From: CAYZQE01 sp964480635
GTDB taxonomy: Bacteria; Pseudomonadota; Gammaproteobacteria; GCA-001735895
Assembly (NCBI GenBank): GCA_964480635.1
Contig: CAYZQE010000079.1
Location: forward strand, 1 to 11,222
Reading direction: 5' to 3'
DNA length: 11,222 nt
Part shown: positions 6,818 to 11,222 of the stretch, one piece after another
Numbering within the stretch: position 1 is the stretch's first letter
Layout of the letters: every line of letters starts with the position of its first letter
Program-made: the position numbers and the translations under genes
Notes under the pieces: generated by a model
Databases searched by the model: none
Told to the model about the DNA's origin: nothing
Seen by the model: only the letters and a program-made list of their open reading frames with translations

Positions 6818-9622
6818 CGTTATTTCTCCGCTTTGAGGTGATGATGTTGATAAAAGTGGTGTTGCTGTATTTTTAGTCGTGTTTATGACACCACTAGAGT
6901 TAAAGATTTTAGGCTTAAAAAAACGTAAACGATTGGCATTGGTGACAACGGTTACCGAAGACATTGCCATCGCAAAGCTTGCAAACATTGGGTTTAATAA
7001 CCAACCCGTTATAGGGTAAAACAAACCGGCAGCTAATGGAATGCCGATAACATTATAGATAAAAGCACCAAATAAATTTTGTTTTATATTACGAATAGTC
7101 GCGCTAGAAATAGCAATGGCCGTACTCACATTAGTGAGCGAATTGCCTACAAGCGTGACATCAGCATGCTCAATAGCAATGTCAGTGCCACTGCCAATGG
7201 CAAAACCTGTGTTCGCTTGCGCTAAAGCAGGGGCATCATTAACACCATCGCCTACCATGCCAACTTTAAAGCCTTTAGCTTGTAGCGCTGCAATAACCTG
7301 AAGTTTTTCTTCGGGTAATAACTCACTGTGTACGGTGCTAATGTTTAACTCTTTTGCAACGGCATTTGCGGTGTCTTTGTTATCACCCGTACACATTACA
7401 ACCTGTATGCCTTGTTGATGCAAATCATTAATGGCTGCCGCTGAGTCGGCTCTAATTTTATCTTTTAAAATTAAAATACCCAATAACTTAGACGAGCTAG
7501 CAAGCCATATGGGGGTAGAGCCTTGCGCGGCATGTTGCTGAGCAATGCTTAACCATTTAGGGTCAATACTTATGTTTTGTTGGGCCATCAGCTTTTCATT
7601 GCCTAAAAAATAACGCTGATTGTTAATGACGGCATTAATGCCTAAGCCAGTGATTGAATTAAAGTCTTCACAGCTTAAAGGTGACAGTGCTTTAGTTTTT
7701 CCACTATCAACAACGGCTTCTGCTAATGGGTGTTCTGAGTGAATTTCTAAACTCATTGCAATTTGAAGCAAAGAATCATCGTTTTCAGCATTAATATTAT
7801 AAATATCCGTAACGCTGGGTTTACCTTCGGTTAAGGTACCCGTTTTATCCACCACCAAATGGGTTAGGCTAGAGGCACTTTGAAGCGCGTCACTATTTTT
7901 AATTAAAATACCTAATTGTGCGGCGCGTCCGGTACCCATCATAGTAGCAATAGGCGTGGCTAAACCCAATGCACAAGGGCAAGCAATGACCAACACCGCA
8001 ATACCTGTGGTAAAGGCAAAAGCAAGCGGTGGAATAGGTCCAAATAAATACCAACTGATAAAAGTCGTTATGGCAATTAAAATAACAATGGGTACAAAAA
8101 CAGCCGATATTTTATCAACAAATTTGGCAATAGGCGGTTTACTTAATTGAGCCTTTTGTACAACAGAAATAATATTGGCCAGTGTCGTGTCAGCACCAAA
8201 ACGAGTCACTTTAATAATTAAGCTACCGTTACGGTTATTAGTGCCACCGATGACTTCATCACCTAACGTTTTACTCACCGCAACAGGTTCGCCCGTTAAC
8301 ATCGATTCATCAATGCTGGATGAGCCACTAACGACGTCACCATCAATAGGCACGCGTTCACCTGGTTTAATGCGCACCCTATCGTTTAAGCGCAATAAAG
8401 AGACGGGAATGCTGACGTCTGACTCATTGTAAATAACGCTAGCCGATTTAGGCGCAAGATTAACTAAGGCACCAATGGCATCGCTAGTTATGCGCTTAGC
8501 ACGTGCCTCTAAAGCATGGCCTAATTGTAAAAAAGCCAATATAAGCACCGAAGCATCAAGATACAAATGGTTGCCATCACCCGGAATAAACTCAGGGTCA
8601 ATGATAACGATAACCGAAGACAGCCAAGCGGCAGATGTACCAAGAGCAACCAGTGTATCCATGTTAGAGCTTAAATGTTTGGCTTGCTTTATGGCGGTTA
8701 TGTAATAATTTTTACCGCTAAACCACATCACAAATAATGTGACTAATGCCATCATGCCCCAAAAAAACTGGCCATTATTAACGCTTAAATGGGGTAGTAA
8801 ATTAAGCATGTCACCCGCCATTAAGAAGACACCAGCGCCAGCCGCTAACGAAGCGCGTTGCCAAGAGCGTTTAATTTCTAATCTTGTTTCTTCGGCTTGC
8901 TTAATATGGGGGTCTTCAAACTGTTCTTTAATGTGTGCGTCATAGCCGTTATCCCTTAATTTAATAAGCAGTTCGGCAGGGTGACATTGAGTTTTAAGTT
9001 TGGCATTTTGACCATTAACCTCAAGTTTGCTTGTCATGCGACTTAGCAAAGAATTTAAGTCATCATTAATCGGCTCATTAAAGCATAACGTTAGCTCATC
9101 ACTCATGGCTTGTTTTCGAACTAAGGAAGCCGAATAGCCATGGTCAATAATGGCATTGACCACTGTATGTGGCTCGCCACCTTCAACCCAAGCCCGCTTT
9201 TCAATTAAATTCACCATGCCTTGGCTGACGCCATTAACGCCTAAAATAGCCTTTTCGACCGCAGCCACACAGGCAGAGCACGTCATATCTGAAATGCTTA
9301 TTTGATAACTATTAGTCTGGTCTTTCGCGTCAAACGTTAAAGGGGCGTTAGATTTCTCTTGGGTTGAATTTGGAATAGGGCAATTGTTAGGAGTGTCGGC
9401 AATAGGTTTGGCAGGATAACCAGCACCAGAAATTGCCTCAATCACTTGATGCGGCAAACCGCCAATCACATCAACAAAAGCAGCCTCTAAGTCAACCATA
9501 GCAGACTCTACACCCGTAACCGTTAAGGCTGCTTTTTCAACACGAGCAACACAATGACCACACGTCATATCAGCGACAAAAATGCGATAGCTAGAAGATT
9601 TAGGGCCAAGAATAGAAGGCAT
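6611..9622 (-). CDS. copA: Copper(I)-exporting P1B-type ATPase with fused C-terminal CopZ domain
   Basis: A 1003-residue inner-membrane pump that exports Cu(I) using ATP. The N-terminus holds two metal-binding HMA domains with MTCGHC (19-24) and MTCSAC (113-118), then a third HMA-like fold (~176-232) without CxxC. The transport core follows: TGE (443-445) of the actuator domain, CPC (548-550) in the metal path, DKTGT with phosphorylated Asp592, the HP motif (631-632), GDGVND (791-796), then YN (856-857) and the MxxSS-type segment near 885-889 that mark copper(I) specificity. CopA proteins usually end near residue ~905. Here a Ser/Thr-rich linker (~906-935) leads to a fourth HMA domain (936-1003, MSCGHC) that is a full CopZ chaperone in length and sequence. 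The ATG at 9622 has AGAGA 7 bases upstream. It is transcribed alone. Confidence 0.95.
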   Translation of the reverse strand: MPSILGPKSSSYRIFVADMTCGHCVARVEKAALTVTGVESAMVDLEAAFVDVIGGLPHQVIEAISGAGYPAKPIADTPNNCPIPNSTQEKSNAPLTFDAKDQTNSYQISISDMTCSACVAAVEKAILGVNGVSQGMVNLIEKRAWVEGGEPHTVVNAIIDHGYSASLVRKQAMSDELTLCFNEPINDDLNSLLSRMTSKLEVNGQNAKLKTQCHPAELLIKLRDNGYDAHIKEQFEDPHIKQAEETRLEIKRSWQRASLAAGAGVFLMAGDMLNLLPHLSVNNGQFFWGMMALVTLFVMWFSGKNYYITAIKQAKHLSSNMDTLVALGTSAAWLSSVIVIIDPEFIPGDGNHLYLDASVLILAFLQLGHALEARAKRITSDAIGALVNLAPKSASVIYNESDVSIPVSLLRLNDRVRIKPGERVPIDGDVVSGSSSIDESMLTGEPVAVSKTLGDEVIGGTNNRNGSLIIKVTRFGADTTLANIISVVQKAQLSKPPIAKFVDKISAVFVPIVILIAITTFISWYLFGPIPPLAFAFTTGIAVLVIACPCALGLATPIATMMGTGRAAQLGILIKNSDALQSASSLTHLVVDKTGTLTEGKPSVTDIYNINAENDDSLLQIAMSLEIHSEHPLAEAVVDSGKTKALSPLSCEDFNSITGLGINAVINNQRYFLGNEKLMAQQNISIDPKWLSIAQQHAAQGSTPIWLASSSKLLGILILKDKIRADSAAAINDLHQQGIQVVMCTGDNKDTANAVAKELNISTVHSELLPEEKLQVIAALQAKGFKVGMVGDGVNDAPALAQANTGFAIGSGTDIAIEHADVTLVGNSLTNVSTAIAISSATIRNIKQNLFGAFIYNVIGIPLAAGLFYPITGWLLNPMFASFAMAMSSVTVVTNANRLRFFKPKIFNSSGVINTTKNTATPLLSTSSPQSGEITMSDTIHLKITGMSCGHCQKNATKALEAVAGVESVEVNLEPGGAVITGTANSDSLIIAVVEAGYEAELT
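6826..6829 (-). promoter_or_regulatory. Internal Shine-Dalgarno GGAG before the CopZ-like ATG
   Basis: GGAG on the minus strand with an 8-base spacer to ATG 6817, placed inside copA at the codons just before the chaperone domain. It is stronger than the site in front of copA itself (AGAGA). Confidence 0.55.
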
Positions 9623-9653
9623 AAAAATATCTCTAAGAAAGGGCTAAATACAT

Positions 9654-9681
9654 AATATAGGGAAGCTTTATCACTATGCAA
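9654..9681 (-). promoter_or_regulatory. Predicted copA promoter
   Basis: On the minus strand TTGCAT (9681-9676) is followed after 16 bases by TATATT (9659-9654), about 30 bases before the copA ATG. The spacing is normal for sigma-70, unlike the stretched 19-base spacing of CueR/MerR promoters, and I see no CueR-type dyad between the boxes. Confidence 0.45.
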
Positions 9682-9692
9682 TCAATAGTGAT
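9670..9692. promoter_or_regulatory. Operator-like inverted repeat at the copA promoter
   Basis: ATCACTAT and ATAGTGAT form perfect 8-base arms around a 7-base spacer. The repeat covers the predicted -35 box, a position suited to a repressor. The regulator is unknown; the sequence is not a copper-regulator box I recognise. Confidence 0.45.
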
Positions 9693-9700
9693 TATCTTCG

Positions 9701-9735
9701 CATTAAAAAGACAACCGCAAGAAGGATGACGGTTG
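9701..9735 (-). terminator. Possible weak terminator upstream of copA
   Basis: On the minus strand CAACCG and CGGTTG pair as a 6-base stem with a 12-base loop, followed by TCTTTTT. It would stop minus-strand read-through coming from beyond the tRNA before it reaches the copA promoter. The stem is short and the loop large. Confidence 0.35.
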
Positions 9736-9799
9736 AAATGATTAGGGGCACAAATTTACAAAAAAATGCCCAGTAAAATGCTTTTTAAGCGATTTATAC

Positions 9800-9828
9800 T
9801 TGACTGAAAGCCTTCACATCTATTTAAT
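9800..9828 (+). promoter_or_regulatory. Promoter of tRNA-Phe
   Basis: TTGACT (9800-9805), a 17-base spacer and TTTAAT (9823-9828) lie just upstream of the tRNA. The GC-rich stretch after the -10 (GCCCTCCCC, 9831-9839) resembles the discriminator of stable-RNA promoters under stringent control. Confidence 0.7.
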
Positions 9829-9845
9829 ACGCCCTCCCCATAAAT

Positions 9846-9921
<76 letters not shown>

Positions 9922-9945
9922 TTTATTTTCTTATGCTTCAATGGG

Positions 9946-9972
9946 TTAAGTATTTACTTAAAATACTGCTTT
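9946..9972 (+). terminator. Possible terminator after tRNA-Phe
   Basis: AGTATTT (9949-9955) and AAATACT (9961-9967) form a 7-pair AT-rich hairpin with a 5-base loop, followed by GCTTTT. An alternative pairing, TTAAGTA with TACTTAA, overlaps it. The stem is weak, so this is only plausible by position. Confidence 0.3.
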
Positions 9973-10001
9973 TCCAATAAACACACTTCTTTCCAATATA
10001 A

Positions 10002-10163
10002 TCACCGTAACGGGCTCACTTTAGTCTCTTTTCGCCTGTAATGTTTCCTAGTGATTTTTCCATCAGCATACCCTAATAGTTCAACGGCATGTTGTAAGTT
10101 GGTATTGCCTCTTAGGCTGTGGTCTCTAAACCTTTCTTTAAGAATGCCTTCATTAATTTGTTA
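10002..10163 (-). pseudogene. C-terminal remnant of a tyrosine recombinase (phage/island integrase)
   Basis: About 50 codons remain of an integrase gene, ending at the TGA at 10004-10002. Reading on the minus strand gives HSLR (the HxxR box with an active-site arginine), then LLGYADGKIT, then KHYRR with the catalytic tyrosine, and the end KVSPLR, which is typical of island integrases. The LLGH histidine has become tyrosine. An in-frame TAA at 10163-10161 closes the frame upstream and nothing of the N-terminal or core domain is visible, so the gene is a dead fragment. Its 3' end points to the 3' end of tRNA-Phe, 80 bases away, as expected for an element that integrated in that tRNA. Confidence 0.78.
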
Positions 10164-10396
10164 CGAAGAATTATTTTTCGGCACTATTGATAGGGCTTAT
10201 ATTCATCCAAGAGAAGTTGCAAAGTGAGCGTTAACTTTAAATGTTGCTGCGGTATTGTTGCACGCAATCACAAGCAGAAAAACAAATTACTAAGCGGTTA
10301 AAAGAGGCGCTTGCGTTGGTCGATATTTGATTGCGGGATCACTATGTTGTATCCAGTAGTGGCTATGAAAGCTTTGCAAAATCTGGGTTTTTCTAA
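10162..10396 (+). pseudogene. Broken RadC/JAB-domain (DUF2466-type) gene
   Basis: The translation begins YEELFFGTID, then HPREVAK, ALTLN and AAVLLH, then after a frame change ITKRLKEALALVDI, DHYVV and SFAKSGFF, ending at TAA 10394-10396. This is the order of the C-terminal JAB domain of RadC-like proteins, a family common on genomic islands. It is dead: TGA at 10225-10227, a +1 frame change between about 10255 and 10290, and TGA at 10328-10330. The HNHPSG metal-binding part of the JAMM motif has been lost at the frame change. It abuts the integrase remnant back to back, so the junction near 10162 looks like a deletion scar. Confidence 0.75.
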
Positions 10397-10463
10397 AAGA
10401 TTTAACACCCCATGAGAATGAGCTGTTTTTTTATTTATTGCAGTTAAAGGGCTAGATAGCTGA
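10397..10463. other. Short spacer with nothing recognisable
   Basis: Sixty-seven bases between the RadC remnant and the toxin gene. They contain a run of seven T but no convincing hairpin or coding sequence. Confidence 0.5.
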
Positions 10464-10694
10464 CTAAGTTATATGTCTAAGTGGATCCATTCGTTGATGT
10501 AAAACCCTTAAAATGAGAATGGCTTTATCTTCTTGTCGATAGTAAATGGCATGACTTTCAAAATTGCTACGCAATAATTTTTCTTTTACAAAACTAAAGC
10601 TTCGGCTTGCCCCTAAATTGTTAGAAATGTAGATAAAGTGATCAGATAGGCCGGAGTAATATAGCTCAGCCTCAACGGTTAGCTGTATTGTCAT
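10464..10694 (-). CDS. parE: ParE-family toxin, internally shortened
   Basis: A 76-residue RelE/ParE-superfamily protein. Members normally have about 95-100 residues and poison gyrase or, in RelE relatives, cut mRNA. The opening MTIQLTVEAE matches the first strand of the family. The text then jumps directly to LYYSGLSDHF, which normally follows two N-terminal helices, so about 20 residues appear to be missing in frame. The rest is well preserved: YISNNLGASR, then SHAIYYR, then the C-terminal strand LRVLHQRMDP. Its ATG (10694-10692) overlaps the TGA (10693-10691) of the ancestral antitoxin frame as ATGA, the classic coupled arrangement. The loss of the helices suggests that the toxin is inactive or weakened. 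Confidence 0.75.
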   Translation of the reverse strand: MTIQLTVEAELYYSGLSDHFIYISNNLGASRSFSFVKEKLLRSNFESHAIYYRQEDKAILILRVLHQRMDPLRHIT

Positions 10695-10753
10695 AAGCCT
10701 GCTTTAGTTCGAGCATTAAGTCTTATTTCTTCAAGTGATAATTGACTGATACC
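10691..10753 (-). pseudogene. Out-of-frame ParD C-terminal tail
   Basis: Twenty codons plus TGA that encode the expected ParE-binding tail of ParD, in the wrong frame with respect to the parD start. Restoring one base between 10753 and 10754 would join them into an 80-residue protein. Confidence 0.7.
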
Positions 10754-10932
10754 GCTTGCTTCTGTTTTTCTAGAAGAGCAGTTAGTTTTTCAATGTTGGT
10801 TAGATTTTTCTGCTGGTCTTGTCTAATTAAGTCGCGAAAATATTCACTAATATTGCCATACTTACCAGAGCTTATTTGATGGCTAAGATATTCGCTCATG
10901 GGTTCTGGGATAGAAATGGTGTGTCTAATCAT
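10723..10932 (-). CDS. parD: ParD-family antitoxin with frameshifted C-terminus
   Basis: A 69-residue ribbon-helix-helix antitoxin. The N-terminal DNA-binding part (HTISIPEPM, then ISSGKYGNISEYFRDLI) is typical ParD and would bind its own promoter as a dimer. The end of the open frame, after KQKQA, is not family-like. One base earlier in phase, the sequence continues GISQLSLEEI and then NARTKAGL with a TGA overlapping the toxin ATG. That is the normal ParD ending and would give 80 residues. So a single base has been lost near 10753-10754 (or missed in sequencing). The lost tail is the part that wraps and neutralises ParE. ATG 10932 has AGAG upstream and a strong promoter. Confidence 0.8.
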   Translation of the reverse strand: MIRHTISIPEPMSEYLSHQISSGKYGNISEYFRDLIRQDQQKNLTNIEKLTALLEKQKQAVSVNYHLKK

Positions 10933-10943
10933 AATGATCTCTG

Positions 10944-10991
10944 TATGATTAAGTATTACTAGTTATGATTATAGCCGAGTTAATGTGATTA
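10944..10991 (+). promoter_or_regulatory. Three 20-base-phased iterons in the parD promoter
   Basis: TATGATTA at 10944-10951 and 10964-10971, and TGTGATTA at 10984-10991, start exactly 20 bases apart (about two helical turns). The second overlaps the -10 and the third touches the -35, as expected for ParD autorepression sites. Confidence 0.55.
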
Positions 10992-10995
10992 TCAA
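10968..10995 (-). promoter_or_regulatory. parD promoter
   Basis: On the minus strand TTGATA (10995-10990), a 16-base spacer and a perfect TATAAT (10973-10968), about 35 bases before the parD ATG. This is the best-looking protein-gene promoter in the window. Confidence 0.7.
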
Positions 10996-11031
10996 TAGGA
11001 GGGTATTTCAGCTCTAGTTCGATTCCTTAAA

Positions 11032-11190
11032 ATGAATTACGCACTTATTGCGCCTTTAAAGGGTGCTGACCTTATACTACAAGCGTAAGAGGAAATGAAT
11101 ATTCCGATGGAAGATTATACCGAATTACAGAGCTAGCCAATGTCACTAAAGCAAATCAATCGAGTCTGACCCGAATGGCACTAAGTTAAG
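11032..11190 (+). other. Non-coding stretch with a doubtful ribbon-helix-helix-like remnant
   Basis: The final ~220 bases hold no intact gene. On the plus strand an ATG at 11095 gives MNIPMEDYTELQ. After a one-base shift the text continues LANVTKANQSSLTRMAL and meets TAA at 11187-11189. This faintly resembles a small ribbon-helix-helix antitoxin. A same-frame piece starting at ATG 11032 and ended by TAA 11086-11088 is unrecognised. It may be another decayed island gene, or chance. Confidence 0.2.
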
Positions 11191-11222
11191 CCGCTTTAGC
11201 ATGATGATTTTGAAGCAAAAAA

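Noticed and set aside
7116..8945. Plus-strand open frames inside copA
   Set aside because: They are shadows of the pump's coding strand, with no signals and no family resemblance.
11012..11030. Island right-end repeat of the tRNA 3' end (TAGTTCGATTCC)
   Set aside because: Only the generic T-loop-like letters match; the GCCCCCGGGCACCA end of tRNA-Phe is absent.

Overview
The window looks like chromosomal DNA of a gammaproteobacterium, probably marine. The supports are the low-to-moderate G+C, the AmmeMemoRadiSam-type radical SAM enzyme, a DUF302 protein, a kinase-HDOD-GAF signalling protein, a CopA pump and a tRNA-Phe with an encoded CCA end. The genus cannot be named from sequence alone. The window is from a draft assembly: a 100-base N run at 2945-3044 interrupts one gene.

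Layout, left half. Positions 1-2294 (minus) hold a Ser/Thr kinase-HDOD-GAF protein that runs off the left edge; it lies downstream of a small thioredoxin (2380-2727, minus). Diverging from the thioredoxin is a two-gene unit on the plus strand: an exported alpha/beta-hydrolase (2763-3629, containing the gap) and, 3 bases later, an FAD amine oxidase-like enzyme (3633-4715). A near-palindrome of about 103 bases (4743-4845) fills the space between the oxidase and a convergent radical SAM gene (AmrS-like, 4848-5933, minus). The radical SAM gene shares a compact divergent promoter region with a secreted DUF302 protein (6021-6524, plus).

Layout, right half. A bidirectional terminator (6553-6593) separates the DUF302 gene from a large copper(I) P1B-type ATPase (6611-9622, minus). 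This ATPase is the most interesting gene here. It ends in a complete 68-residue CopZ-like copper chaperone domain, and that domain begins at an internal ATG with a Shine-Dalgarno sequence 8 bases upstream. The locus could therefore make both a pump-chaperone fusion and a free chaperone. An 8-base inverted repeat overlaps the -35 of its predicted promoter.

Beyond tRNA-Phe (9846-9921, plus, with its own good promoter) lies the scar of a decayed genomic island. It contains the last ~50 codons of a tyrosine recombinase (minus) and a broken RadC-type gene (plus). Next comes a damaged ParDE toxin-antitoxin pair (minus): the antitoxin has lost one base near its 3' end and the toxin has lost about 20 internal residues. 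The parD promoter is nonetheless excellent and carries three 8-base iterons spaced exactly 20 bases apart. The last ~220 bases contain only a doubtful remnant resembling a ribbon-helix-helix protein.
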